Source: Acetomicrobium sp. UBA5826
GTDB taxonomy: Bacteria; Synergistota; Synergistia; Synergistales; Acetomicrobiaceae
DNA length: 62,144 bases
Reading direction: 5' to 3'
Assembly (NCBI RefSeq): GCF_002433005.1
Contig: NZ_DJHF01000007.1
Span: 13,556 to 75,699, forward strand
The notes under the pieces were generated by a model. That model ran no database searches. It saw only the letters and a program-made list of their open reading frames with translations, and was not told the origin of the DNA. Numbering within the stretch: the stretch's first letter is position 1; every line of letters starts with the position of its first letter. Made by a program: the position numbers and the translations under genes. Shown here piece by piece: positions 17,325-26,093 of the stretch.

Positions 17325-18291
17325 GGTCAAGCTCTTTCTTGATCCATTCTATCTCCTCTTTTGTGGGCTTTCGCGGGAAGTTGTACATCGGGCCCAAGGG
17401 CGATTCGTTATAAAAGGGCCTGTTGCAATTAGGACATCCTGACGTCATGAAGGGAATGCCGCTGTCCGCGGCAAGCTCAAGCGTAGCGCCGTCAACGCCA
17501 AAATCATTTAAGCGTCCGCCTTGAAATTTCATGTCATCTGCTCTTGTAGTGCCGCTTGCTATGAGGTGGCGTGCCATCTGGATTTTTCTGTAGCTAGAAA
17601 CTTTAGGCTTAGGCCATTTTTCAAGTGGGGTTCCCTTGACGGGAGTAAAGGCAAAAAGCCCTACCGTTATACCGCGGTCGTAAAGCATCTGGATTGTCTT
17701 TATCATCTCTTCTTCGCTTTCTCCCAAGCCGACGACGAGGTGGGTTGTCGCCCTGCCGATGAGCTTTTTCGCCTCTTCAAGGGCCTTTAAATGAGTCTCC
17801 CACCGGTAGGGAGATTTTGCTCCTTTGCCCTTTATTTTCTCGAAAAGTTCGGGGGTAGCGGCGTCTAAGGCGATCCCTATGCGCTCTGCTCCTGCATCTG
17901 TCAGCCTTTTTACGTCCTTTGGCGAGATCGGATGGCACGCGACGGAAAGGGGAAGATCGCAGGCTTTCTTTATCGTCGAAACTATTTCGATAAGGTCATC
18001 TGCGACGCCGGGGTAATTTACGGACTGAAGGCATACCCTTTTGAAAGCATGGGTTGATTTCTGCAGCGCTTCGATGACGTCGTCCAGCGAAAACCTTGGC
18101 CACTCCACTCTGGAAAGCATCTCGCCGTCGGCGAGGCTTTCTCTTGCTTGAGGGCAAAACATGCAGTTGGCAAGACACTTGCTTTCGCTGTAAACCAGCA
18201 GATGGGCCGTGGTGGGGGCAACTTCAATTTTAACCTTGCAAAAGCCTAAAACAGCAGCGGTGCCCAGCGCAACCCTTACATATTTGACCAA
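17311..18291 (-). CDS. Radical SAM protein, one half of a LipS1/LipS2-type lipoyl synthase
   Basis: A 326-residue biotin-synthase-like radical SAM enzyme. The SAM [4Fe-4S] site is CLANCMFCPQARE (CxxxCxxC, about residues 39-46), and a second Cys group, TSGCPNCNRPFYNE, near the C-terminus probably binds an auxiliary cluster that donates sulfur. It is the last of four genes lplB-lplA-radical SAM-radical SAM. In archaea and sulfur oxidisers a pair of such proteins (LipS1 and LipS2) replaces LipA, inserting two sulfurs into octanoyl groups. Which of the two it is cannot be fixed from motifs alone. Only 3 bases separate it from its partner gene. Confidence 0.75.
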   Translation of the reverse strand: MVKYVRVALGTAAVLGFCKVKIEVAPTTAHLLVYSESKCLANCMFCPQARESLADGEMLSRVEWPRFSLDDVIEALQKSTHAFKRVCLQSVNYPGVADDLIEIVSTIKKACDLPLSVACHPISPKDVKRLTDAGAERIGIALDAATPELFEKIKGKGAKSPYRWETHLKALEEAKKLIGRATTHLVVGLGESEEEMIKTIQMLYDRGITVGLFAFTPVKGTPLEKWPKPKVSSYRKIQMARHLIASGTTRADDMKFQGGRLNDFGVDGATLELAADSGIPFMTSGCPNCNRPFYNESPLGPMYNFPRKPTKEEIEWIKKELDLTGR

Positions 18292-18294
18292 CTT

Positions 18295-19176
18295 TTACCC
18301 TCCTATCTCCATTGGGACGGCACAGCAGAGGTCTATTTTTTGAAGTTTTAAACCCATATTTCGAGCCGCTTCCAAGGTTTCTTTTTTCGGCACCACGATC
18401 CCGTTTACGCCCGCCTTGAGGGCCCGAAGCTCGTATTCTGTTTGTCGGGGCCTCATGCAGCCGAGAAAAATGATTGTCTCTTCCATTTTGCTACGGGCAT
18501 AGGATATTATGTCTTCGACTTCATCGGCAGACGGAGGGTTTACTGCCTCGAAGGCCGTACCGCCTGTGGGTATCAACACCAAAAAAACAAGGGTGCTTAC
18601 TTTTCTTGAGCACGCTATTTCAACGGCCCTTTTTTCACCTTTGAGGCGCCCCCCGTGGAGGCCAATCGTTATATGGGGCACCACGCAGGAGACATTTTCA
18701 AGCAAATAATCCAAGGTGCTAACGTAGTCATCGACAGATTTGTCAAGACCTATGACTTCCCTTATCGTTTCGTCATCGCCTATCAGGTCAAAGGAAACGA
18801 CGTCGACGCCGGCTCGGCCAAGGCTTCGGGCAAGACCTTCGGGAACGAGCCCGCAGTGGACGTTTATCGCCAGCTTTGTATCGCCCTTGATGCGTGCCAA
18901 TGTATCGACGAAGCCCTCCAAAGGCACCCACCCCTTTTCGTTGTAACCGCCGCTTACAAGCACTCCCTTGTATCCTTTATTGTCGAATTCGTGGCACTTT
19001 CGGTAAAAGGTTGCGGGATCGCTACAGGGGATCATATGTTCGAGATAGTGACGATCGCAGTGTTTGCAGTGCATGGCGCAAGCTTTTCCCGTTATCGAAA
19101 GGGAGGGAAATAAGGGTTTTGGGTAGAAGGCGTAAAAATCATTTTTATTGTCTGCTGTGGTTTCGTATTCTTTCAT
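18295..19176 (-). CDS. Radical SAM protein, other half of a LipS1/LipS2-type lipoyl synthase
   Basis: A 293-residue radical SAM protein. The cluster site is CAMHCKHCDRHYLEHM, and further Cys residues lie in IFLGCMRPRQTEYELRA and near the C-terminus (DLCCAVPMEIGG), which may hold the second cluster. VSFDLIGDDETIREVIGL is typical of the biotin-synthase-like barrel. Its gene follows lplA by 13 bases and is followed by the second radical SAM gene, the layout expected for the two-protein lipoyl synthase. No classical lipA or lipB is in the window. Confidence 0.75.
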   Translation of the reverse strand: MKEYETTADNKNDFYAFYPKPLFPSLSITGKACAMHCKHCDRHYLEHMIPCSDPATFYRKCHEFDNKGYKGVLVSGGYNEKGWVPLEGFVDTLARIKGDTKLAINVHCGLVPEGLARSLGRAGVDVVSFDLIGDDETIREVIGLDKSVDDYVSTLDYLLENVSCVVPHITIGLHGGRLKGEKRAVEIACSRKVSTLVFLVLIPTGGTAFEAVNPPSADEVEDIISYARSKMEETIIFLGCMRPRQTEYELRALKAGVNGIVVPKKETLEAARNMGLKLQKIDLCCAVPMEIGG

Positions 19177-19189
19177 TTCGCCTGCACCT

Positions 19190-19948
19190 TTACCGCTTCA
19201 TGAGCCATTCTTTTGAGGCGTATTTTGCCTTTAACTCTTCTGCTAAGTTTATTTCCTCAGACGTCAAGTCGCCTTCCTCGAAAGACGCACTCAAGGAATC
19301 GGCAAAGCCCGCACACATCGCATCTCTTACCTCCTCAAAGCTCGGGCGCTTTTTTAGCTCTCGCGCGAGAGATGTTACCCGCTCATAAACGGATGCGATG
19401 AACTTGTCCGAGATCTTCTCCGGGCTTACCTTTAACAACTCGAACATCAATCGGATGTCAGGGTCAACAAGTATCGTGCCGTGCTGCAGGACGCTTCCCC
19501 ACTTTCTTGTCTGTGCGCTGCCTGAGATCTTTTTGCCGCCCACCTCGACGTCATTTAACGGGGCAAAGCGAGCTTCAAGGCCCAAGCGTTCAAACCCCTT
19601 GATCAAGCCACCACAGATCACCCTGAAGGATTCCATGATGTCGCGAGGCAAATCCTCTTGCCTGCAGACGACGCTGTAGGTAAGCTCGCCGTCGTGATCG
19701 TGAAAGACGGCACCCCCGCCGCTTAAACGCCTCACCACGGCTACGCCGTATTTGGCTGCGGCCAGCAGGTCGACCTCGCGCTCCAGGCTTTGAAAATACC
19801 CGAGCGAAACGGTCGAGGGCTGCCACCTCCAAAATCGCAATGTATTAGGAGACCTCCCCTCTGAGTTAAGTTTTAAAATGGCCTCGTCAATGGCCATGCT
19901 GTAGAAGGGATCGTCTACCCTTAAAGGAATAACCCTCCAGCCCTCCAT
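19190..19948 (-). CDS. lplA: Lipoate/octanoate-protein ligase, catalytic subunit without C-terminal domain
   Basis: A 252-residue BPL/LplA catalytic domain. Motifs are VVRRLSGGGAVFHDHDGELT (substrate loop), NDVEVGGKKISGSAQTR with the catalytic Lys, and GTILVD. It activates lipoate or octanoate with ATP and transfers it to lipoyl domains such as GcvH. The usual C-terminal accessory domain is missing and is encoded separately by the gene 3 bases upstream, the split LplA/LplB form. With the LipS-type pair it would provide octanoyl substrates for sulfur insertion. Confidence 0.88.
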   Translation of the reverse strand: MEGWRVIPLRVDDPFYSMAIDEAILKLNSEGRSPNTLRFWRWQPSTVSLGYFQSLEREVDLLAAAKYGVAVVRRLSGGGAVFHDHDGELTYSVVCRQEDLPRDIMESFRVICGGLIKGFERLGLEARFAPLNDVEVGGKKISGSAQTRKWGSVLQHGTILVDPDIRLMFELLKVSPEKISDKFIASVYERVTSLARELKKRPSFEEVRDAMCAGFADSLSASFEEGDLTSEEINLAEELKAKYASKEWLMKR

Positions 19949-19951
19949 GAT

Positions 19952-20227
19952 TTACCTCCTAACGGCCCTCATTATGGCCTCGACAAAGCAGTCGGGCGTA
20001 AGCATTGGTGTTTGGATCTGCCTTTGTTCGTAAAACTGCTCAATCAGCTTGGATAACTCCGCCCTTTCGGCATTAGTGCCGACCAGCAGCTGCTCAAGGT
20101 CGTCGAGCGCTTCTTCAGGATACATGAAGAAATCACCGCTTATTTGAATTTGAGATATGACGCCTTCTGCCAGCTTTACAAAGACTTTTATTATCCCCTT
20201 CGGTGCCTTGAACTCCGCATAGGGCAT
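19952..20227 (-). CDS. lplB: Lipoate-protein ligase accessory subunit
   Basis: A 91-residue protein matching the C-terminal domain of bacterial LplA: EFKAPKGIIKVFVKLAEGVI then ISGDFFMYPEEALDDLEQLL. In split ligases this subunit is needed for lipoyl-adenylate formation. It is the first gene of the lipoate operon and is spaced 3 bases from lplA. Confidence 0.85.
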   Translation of the reverse strand: MPYAEFKAPKGIIKVFVKLAEGVISQIQISGDFFMYPEEALDDLEQLLVGTNAERAELSKLIEQFYEQRQIQTPMLTPDCFVEAIMRAVRR

Positions 20228-20330
20228 CTGCGCACCCTCTCATAAATATTTTTAATTGCCATAGACGATGTTTATTATAACATTCGTCTTGAAACAGATA
20301 TCCTGGGGTCAGATACAATACCGGGTAGGG

Positions 20331-20360
20331 TTGACAAATATACCCTATAGGCTATATAAT
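20331..20360 (+). promoter_or_regulatory. Promoter of the persulfide operon with an embedded palindromic operator
   Basis: TTGACA (20331-20336), 18 bases, then TATAAT (20355-20360). The spacer holds ATACCCTATAGGCTAT (20340-20355), palindromic except for one base pair. The C-rich/G-rich dyad with flanking ATA/TAT is like the operators of CsoR-family repressors, whose persulfide-sensing member CstR controls rhodanese and YeeE-type genes. Repressor identity is inferred; no csoR/cstR gene is in the window. Confidence 0.6.
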
Positions 20361-20497
20361 TCACATTAAGTTGTGGCGGATTTAACAAAGTTTGCTTCGA
20401 AAGGCTTGGGGTAATGAACGCATTCTTATATTGCCGAACCAGCAAAACCTTTAGGACATTGGTTAAGCATCATGACGTTTAGGGAGGGGAACTTTGT

Positions 20498-21760
20498 ATG
20501 AAGAAGCTTGAGTATGTCGTCGGATTTTTGGCAGCCTTATGCATTGTGGTCGGAGGCAAGATGTTTTTAAGCAGTAATGACCTTTATTTCAGACTGTTGA
20601 TAGGGACGGGGTTGGGATACACATTATCGAGGGCGTATACAGGCTTTGCCGGCAGCGTATACAGGGCGTATAAAACCGGGTCTACCAAGCTGATGAGAAC
20701 GATGACGTTCATGTTTTTTATTACGGGCTTGTTGACGGCAGCCTTTTTGTTCGGATCGGATCCTGCTTCCTACAATCTTTGGATTAATCCTATAAATATG
20801 GGGTTAATCATTGGCGCCTTTCTCTTCGGATTTGGAATGTCCTTTTCCGAATGCTGTGCAACGGGAGTACTTACAATATTTCCCACTGCTCTTCCAAAGG
20901 CCATCATTACGCTCTTCTTCTTCGGTGTAGGTGTTTTCCTCGGTTTTCCCATACAAAGAACCGCTAGCTGGGTCAATGATTCCTGGTTTTCGACGGAGGT
21001 TGGCAGTAAGCTTGCGGGAGGAGTTTTTCTACCCGATCTTTTCAAGGGTGACGGTTTCGGGGGTTATTTAGGAGCTATTCTGCTAATGGCCCTTTTCAGC
21101 GGGATTGTGGTATATCTTTGTTATTTGTACGAAAAGCAAAGGATTGAAACCAATACATACACAGGCGTTCCTCTTGAAATCATGCAGGACCAACTTAAAC
21201 CAATGGACGTAAAGACTTTCAAGCTTTTTAGCGCCCAGACATACGAGCATCTCTTCGTAAAACCCTGGACGTTAAGGGAAGGCGCTATCGTGCTGGCCCT
21301 GCTTTTTATGCTCCTGATGGGCGTGACCAAGGCCGGTTGGGGTGCATCTACTCCTTACGGAATATGGGTAGGTAAATTGTTCATGTTATTTGGCATGTCG
21401 CCCGAGTCTATCGCCAATTTCACCCATATGTCCGCCGATACCTTCACTTTGCCCTTCTTTAAGCACGGCGCTTCGGTACAGAACTTCGGGATTATCGTAG
21501 GCGCCTTGATATATTTGCTAACAGCGGGGCAGTTCGCGCAAGCGTTTAAGTCAGGATTGCGCATGAAAAAGAAAGAGGCTGCAGTATTTGCGCTAGGCGG
21601 TATTTGCATGGGATTTGGCACTCGCCTTGCTAACGGATGTAACGTCGGGGCGTTGTATAGCCCTATTGCCAATCTTTCGCTATCGGGATGGATATTTCTG
21701 GTTTTCATGGTAATAGGAGGCATCCTCAGCTGTAAGATCAGGAGCAAGATATCGGTGTAA
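20498..21760 (+). CDS. YeeE/YedE-family sulfur-compound transporter
   Basis: A 420-residue inner-membrane protein with about ten or more hydrophobic segments. The two conserved Cys motifs of the YeeE/YedE thiosulfate channel family are present: FSECCATGVLTIFPTALPKA in the first half and GTRLANGCNVGALYSPIANL in the second. A cytoplasmic loop of about 60 residues separates the halves. The ATG follows AGGGAGGGG. It is co-transcribed with a CoA-disulfide reductase-rhodanese, which points to uptake of thiosulfate or other reactive sulfur and its reduction in the cell. Confidence 0.88.
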   Translation: MKKLEYVVGFLAALCIVVGGKMFLSSNDLYFRLLIGTGLGYTLSRAYTGFAGSVYRAYKTGSTKLMRTMTFMFFITGLLTAAFLFGSDPASYNLWINPINMGLIIGAFLFGFGMSFSECCATGVLTIFPTALPKAIITLFFFGVGVFLGFPIQRTASWVNDSWFSTEVGSKLAGGVFLPDLFKGDGFGGYLGAILLMALFSGIVVYLCYLYEKQRIETNTYTGVPLEIMQDQLKPMDVKTFKLFSAQTYEHLFVKPWTLREGAIVLALLFMLLMGVTKAGWGASTPYGIWVGKLFMLFGMSPESIANFTHMSADTFTLPFFKHGASVQNFGIIVGALIYLLTAGQFAQAFKSGLRMKKKEAAVFALGGICMGFGTRLANGCNVGALYSPIANLSLSGWIFLVFMVIGGILSCKIRSKISV

Positions 21761-21816
21761 CTGACGCCTACGAGCGGGATTTTAAAATATTTTAAACTAC
21801 CGGGAGGTAACTATTA

Positions 21817-23514
21817 ATGGAAAAAAAGATTTTAATAATCGGCGGAGTGGCCGGCGGGGCTTCCGCTGCGGCAAGAATCAGGAGATTAGACGAGTCTGCC
21901 AGGATCGTTATTTTTGAGAAGGGACCACATGTTTCATTCTCAAATTGTAGTCTGCCCTATCGCCTCAGCGATACCGTTAAAAAAACCGAAGATCTCATTT
22001 TAATGTCTCCGGAAAAGTTTTTAAAGCAATATAACATCGAAGCAAGGGTTAACAGTGAAGTGATAAAAATCAAAAGAAACGAGAAAAAGATCTTGGTAAA
22101 GGATCACGCCAGCGGCAGAGAATACGAAGAAAGTTACGATAAATTGATCCTCTCTCCCGGAGCATATCCCATCTTGCCGAAAAGCATTGAGGAAGTTGAT
22201 AAAGAACACGTATTTACCGCTAGGAACGTGGTAGATATCGATCGGCTCTATACGTATCTCAAAAAGAATAACATCGAAGACGTCGCCGTAGTGGGCGGTG
22301 GTTATATAGGGCTGGAAATAGCGGACAACTTGCATGGAGCAGGCAAAAAAGTCTCCATAATAGAAGCCACCGAACAAGTAATGGCACCTTTTGATAACGA
22401 CATGGCTCAGATACTTCATAAAGAAATATACGACAAAGGCGTCAACCTCATCTTAAACGATGCCGTAGTGAAGATAGACAACGATCACCTAGTTCTGAAA
22501 TCCGGGAGAAAAGTCAACGCCAAGGCCGTGGTCATGGCCGTCGGCGTAGCACCCGATATAGCTCTCGCCAAGGACGCAGGGCTTGAAATTGGCACTACAG
22601 GCGCGATCAAGGTCGACCATAACTATTTGACAAGCGATAAAGATATATACGCCATAGGCGACGCCATTGAAGTATACTCCCGCTTAGAACACAAGTACTT
22701 CAAATGCGCTCTGGCCGGACCGGCACAAAGGCAGGCGAGGGCTGCAGCCGATCACATTTACGGCATCCCCCACAGAAATAACGGACATATATGTACCTCT
22801 ATCGTCAAGCTTTTCGATCTGAACGCCGCATCGACGGGATTGAACGAAAAGCGGGCGAAGGCCGCCGGGATTTCCTATGATTTCGTTTACATAATCCCCT
22901 TTGATAAGGTAAGCCTTATGCCTGACTGCAATATAATGCATTTTAAGTTAATATACGAGTACCCAACGGGAAGAATACTGGGCGCCCAGGCCATAGGTAA
23001 GGGAAACGTGGATAAGAGGATAGATGTCATAGCTACGTTGATATTGATGAACGGCACCTTGGAGGACCTAAAGGAGTTAGAACTGTCCTACGCTCCTCCC
23101 TTCAGCACTCCAAAAGACGTGGTCAATCACGCCGCACTGGTCGGCTTAAACCTCTTAAACGGCAGGTACAAGCAAGTCCCCGTCACGAAGGTAAGGGAAT
23201 TGGTGGAAAACAATGCCTTTATCGTCGACGTCCGCGAGAATGACGAATACAACAAGGGCCACCTCATAAATGCCGTCAACATTCCTTTAAGCGAGCTGAG
23301 ATCAAGGGTAAACGAAATACCAAAAGATAGGCCCGTTTATTTGCACTGCCGTTCTGGCCAGAGAAGTTATTACGCCGTGATGGCCCTGCAGGGTATGGGA
23401 TATACAAACGTCTATAATATCTCCGGTTCATTCCTCGGCATCTGTTGCTACGAGTACTATCAAGATCAAGTGACGGGAAGAAAGAGGATCGTTACAGAAT
23501 ACAACTTTAATTAG
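21817..23514 (+). CDS. CoA-disulfide/persulfide reductase fused to rhodanese
   Basis: A 565-residue flavoprotein. The N-terminal FAD motif GGVAGGASAAARIRRLDE is followed by the redox Cys in SFSNCSLPYRLSD (about Cys43), the NAD(P)H-binding VVGGGYIGLEIADN, and a dimerisation domain. From about residue 465 a rhodanese domain carries the active Cys in YLHCRSGQRSYY. Such fusions reduce CoA persulfides or polysulfides with NAD(P)H. The ribosome site GGGAGGT precedes the ATG; the 56-base gap to the transporter gene shows no terminator. Confidence 0.93.
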   Translation: MEKKILIIGGVAGGASAAARIRRLDESARIVIFEKGPHVSFSNCSLPYRLSDTVKKTEDLILMSPEKFLKQYNIEARVNSEVIKIKRNEKKILVKDHASGREYEESYDKLILSPGAYPILPKSIEEVDKEHVFTARNVVDIDRLYTYLKKNNIEDVAVVGGGYIGLEIADNLHGAGKKVSIIEATEQVMAPFDNDMAQILHKEIYDKGVNLILNDAVVKIDNDHLVLKSGRKVNAKAVVMAVGVAPDIALAKDAGLEIGTTGAIKVDHNYLTSDKDIYAIGDAIEVYSRLEHKYFKCALAGPAQRQARAAADHIYGIPHRNNGHICTSIVKLFDLNAASTGLNEKRAKAAGISYDFVYIIPFDKVSLMPDCNIMHFKLIYEYPTGRILGAQAIGKGNVDKRIDVIATLILMNGTLEDLKELELSYAPPFSTPKDVVNHAALVGLNLLNGRYKQVPVTKVRELVENNAFIVDVRENDEYNKGHLINAVNIPLSELRSRVNEIPKDRPVYLHCRSGQRSYYAVMALQGMGYTNVYNISGSFLGICCYEYYQDQVTGRKRIVTEYNFN

Positions 23515-23530
23515 ACTGCATATAAATCAT

Positions 23531-23560
23531 AAAGGGGAGGGCAAACGCTCTCCCTCTTTT
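23531..23560 (+). terminator. Rho-independent terminator of the persulfide operon
   Basis: AAAGGGGAGGGC, loop AAAC, then GCTCTCCCTCTTTT, a GC-rich stem with A-rich 5' side and T-rich 3' side; it can serve both strands between the convergent CoA-disulfide reductase and nudC genes. Confidence 0.8.
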
Positions 23561-23582
23561 CATCTTATTATTAACCACGACT

Positions 23583-24377
23583 TTAAAACTCTACACCCCG
23601 GCTGCGCCTGAAGTTGTCTATGAGCTTTCGAGCTATGCTTACTCCCGGCGGAAGATCGGGCATTTCGTGGGGAGAAAACCAGCCAGCATCCAATATCTCG
23701 CGGCCATCCGGCTTGAGTTCGCCCGATGCCCATTTGGCCGTAAACCCCACCATGATCGAGTGAGGAAAGGGCCAGGGCTGGCTTCCGAAATATTTGATGT
23801 CCTTTACCTCTATGGAGACTTCCTCTCTGACTTCGCGCCTGACGGCGTCCTCGAAGCTCTCGCCGGGCTCCACGAAACCTGCAATGACGCTGTATCGCTT
23901 GGGAGGAAAGCTGGCGTTTCTGGCAAGCAGTATTTTGCCCTCCCTTTCCACCGCTACTATCACTGCAGGGCTTACGGGAGGATAGAAAACGGAACCGCAG
24001 GTTGGGCAAATTTTACCGTTGTCCACCGATGAGGATTCCAATCTATCGCCGCAGGACATGCAAAAGCTGTATCGCCCCACCCAGTTCATAAGCTGAAATG
24101 CCCTTGCCGCTGCGTAAAAGGCCTCCTCCCCCAGGATGCTGCCGACGTCCCGAAGCCCTAAAGCGACCATGCCTTCGGGAATTGAAGCTTCCGGCGACAT
24201 TTCAGCCCAATATTCCCTCGGGCCTTCGTCTCTGCCTGCGTCTCCTATGGCGATGACTCCTTTACTAACGATCTTGTCGGCCAGGCTTTCTACATCACGC
24301 AAAGTCGGCAACCTCATCTTAAAGGCACAGCACAACAGCAACTTGTGGTCCTTAAATAGGTACCAGATTTCTTCCAA
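23583..24377 (-). CDS. nudC: NADH pyrophosphatase (NAD-cap hydrolase)
   Basis: A 264-residue Nudix enzyme that splits NADH into NMNH and AMP and removes NAD caps from RNA. The zinc ribbon is CMSCGDRLESS...GKICPTCG, the Nudix box is GFVEPGESFEDAVRREVREE, and the NudC-specific SQPWPFPHS follows. Start is TTG 24377 (a GGTGG lies close upstream); no better start is in frame. It is a single gene, ending against the terminator shared with the persulfide operon. Confidence 0.93.
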   Translation of the reverse strand: MEEIWYLFKDHKLLLCCAFKMRLPTLRDVESLADKIVSKGVIAIGDAGRDEGPREYWAEMSPEASIPEGMVALGLRDVGSILGEEAFYAAARAFQLMNWVGRYSFCMSCGDRLESSSVDNGKICPTCGSVFYPPVSPAVIVAVEREGKILLARNASFPPKRYSVIAGFVEPGESFEDAVRREVREEVSIEVKDIKYFGSQPWPFPHSIMVGFTAKWASGELKPDGREILDAGWFSPHEMPDLPPGVSIARKLIDNFRRSRGVEF

Positions 24378-24462
24378 CGCATTTCCACCTGCTTTTTAAA
24401 ATTATCCAAACTGCCTTATTTATTTTATCCCAAAATTATGAAATTTTATGCTCTCTGCGGGC

Positions 24463-24990
24463 TTATAGGCTTTCAAGCACCTTTTCGTGAATTTTGAGAT
24501 CTCTGTCGCTGTGAAGGACAAACCTGATTTTATGGACGTGCTTGAGCGAGGGAATGGTCTCTTTGACGGTCCTTAGCGCCACTTCCGCAGCCTCTTGGAC
24601 GGGATAGCCGAAGACGCCTGTGGATATAGCCGGAAAGGCGATGGAGTCTATTTCGTGTTCATCTGCAAGCTTGAGGGCGTTTCGATAGCAATCTGAAAGC
24701 AGCCTGTCTTCGGGTTTGTCTACGCCGTAGCGAGGTCCCAGACAGTGGATAACGTATTTGTTGGGAAGATTATGCCCGCCTGTGATGACGGCCTGCCCCG
24801 GCTTTATGGGCGCCAGAGGTCGACACTCCTTATCGAGCTCAGGCCCTGCAGCGCGATGTATCGCTCCTGCCACTCCCCCGCCGGGCTTAAGCCAGGCATT
24901 GGCAGCGTTTACAACCGCTGTCACATCGGGCTGTCTTGTTATATCTCCCTTTACACACTCTATGGTCACTCCTGAAATCGTCTTTTCCAT
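24463..24990 (-). CDS. Macrodomain protein, ADP-ribose/O-acetyl-ADP-ribose hydrolase family
   Basis: A 175-residue single macrodomain. ADP-ribose-binding motifs are AVVNAANAWLKPGGGVAGAI near the N-terminus and FPAISTGVFGYPVQEAAEVA. It likely removes acetyl or ADP-ribosyl groups from ADP-ribose derivatives in the cytoplasm. The ATG has AGGAGG 7 bases before it. Its neighbour nudC also acts on NAD derivatives, but about 85 bases separate the genes, so co-regulation is only possible. Confidence 0.9.
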   Translation of the reverse strand: MEKTISGVTIECVKGDITRQPDVTAVVNAANAWLKPGGGVAGAIHRAAGPELDKECRPLAPIKPGQAVITGGHNLPNKYVIHCLGPRYGVDKPEDRLLSDCYRNALKLADEHEIDSIAFPAISTGVFGYPVQEAAEVALRTVKETIPSLKHVHKIRFVLHSDRDLKIHEKVLESL

Positions 24991-25142
24991 GCCGTTTCCT
25001 CCTTTCCTAAAAGATTACTGCTAACCTATATTAAAATAGCTTATTTTTGCTCCTTCAGGCAACCTCCTGATAACTTTAGCCATTGCCAAGCCCCCTTTGC
25101 CCTTTATCTATCTTGAAAGGTCAAACCCTCTACGTCTCCGGT

Positions 25143-25176
25143 CAATGACGCTGGTCGGTAATGACCAGCGTCATTG
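25143..25176. repeat. Perfect 14-base inverted repeat behind aroE
   Basis: CAATGACGCTGGTC (25143-25156), six-base loop, GACCAGCGTCATTG (25163-25176). It follows the aroE stop by about 11 bases on the minus strand. There is no T run on that side, so it may act as an RNA-stabilising hairpin or a Rho-assisted end. Confidence 0.7.
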
Positions 25177-25186
25177 TATTATTTAT

Positions 25187-26059
25187 TTAAAATCCGAAGT
25201 AATTTCTCAACGTCCGCTTCATCAACTCTACGTCAGAATCTACTCCGAACCACAACTTAAAGGCAGCAGCCGCCTGGTATACGAGCATGCCGTCTCCGCT
25301 TAAGGTCTTGCAGCCTGCCTTTTTGGCGTCGGCCAGCAGCTTGGTCTCGGGCGGGTTGTAGATGACGTCGCAGACGAACTGCCCCGGGCGGAAGCTGTCG
25401 GGCAATACCAGCGACTGACCTTCCGCTTCGCCTTTCATGCCAACCTTCGTGGCGTTGATGATGATATCTGCCTCAGCGATGCCCTCAGGCGGCACCGGCT
25501 TATTGTTAAGGGGCCTCCACTCGCATCTTCCGGGAAAGAACTTCTCCACTCTTTCTACCAGCGACATGGCCCTGGTTTGGCTGTTGTTGTAGACGATCAC
25601 CTTTGAAATCCCTGCGTTTAGGAAGGCAAATACCACGGCCTTGGCAGCTCCTCCGGCACCTATCAAAAGAAGGGTCTTTCCTTCGGGGCTTACGTTGGAC
25701 TCCTCCATGAAGGAATTGAGAAACCCCATGCCGTCGGTGTTGTAGCCGATCAATCCCTTTTCGGTAGTGACGACGGTGTTGACCGCGCCGCACTGCTCGG
25801 CGCTTTTGTCCAAACCGTCCAGAAGCTCTATGATCTTTTCTTTGTAGGGCATGGTGACGTTTGCGCCTATTACGTTAAATATGTGCATTGTCTTCAATGC
25901 CTTAGACAAATCCTCAAAGCTTGGTATCTCAAGTGGGTAATACAAGTTGTTCATGTTCTTCGACTCAAATACCGTATTGTGAAGCAGGGGCGACAAAGTC
26001 TGCTTTAGCGGATTGCCATAAAGCGTTACGAACCTTGTATCTGCATTTGGACAAAACAT
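25187..26059 (-). CDS. aroE: Shikimate dehydrogenase
   Basis: A 290-residue enzyme that reduces 3-dehydroshikimate with NADPH. The start is ATG 26059 because GGGAGGGG lies about 6 bases before it. Substrate motif is LYGNPLKQTLSPLLHNTVF; the catalytic Lys is in NVTMPYKEKI; the nucleotide fold is LLIGAGGAAKAVVFA; the end has LSGDGMLVYQAAAAFKLWFG. The NADP loop reads YNNSQTRA. It lies downstream of aroD in one orientation, separated by a dead gene fragment. Confidence 0.95.
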   Translation of the reverse strand: MFCPNADTRFVTLYGNPLKQTLSPLLHNTVFESKNMNNLYYPLEIPSFEDLSKALKTMHIFNVIGANVTMPYKEKIIELLDGLDKSAEQCGAVNTVVTTEKGLIGYNTDGMGFLNSFMEESNVSPEGKTLLLIGAGGAAKAVVFAFLNAGISKVIVYNNSQTRAMSLVERVEKFFPGRCEWRPLNNKPVPPEGIAEADIIINATKVGMKGEAEGQSLVLPDSFRPGQFVCDVIYNPPETKLLADAKKAGCKTLSGDGMLVYQAAAAFKLWFGVDSDVELMKRTLRNYFGF

Positions 26060-26093
26060 CTTTACCCCTCCCATTTAATTTAAAGTCCGATTA

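Noticed and set aside
20304..20322. GGGGTCAGATACAATACCGG as a further copy of the dispersed repeat
   Set aside because: Only the first ten bases agree; the rest has no TTGAATTTT part.
23560..24009. Long open frame on the same strand as nudC in another frame
   Set aside because: It lies fully within nudC, has biased Arg/Ser-rich composition and no ribosome site.
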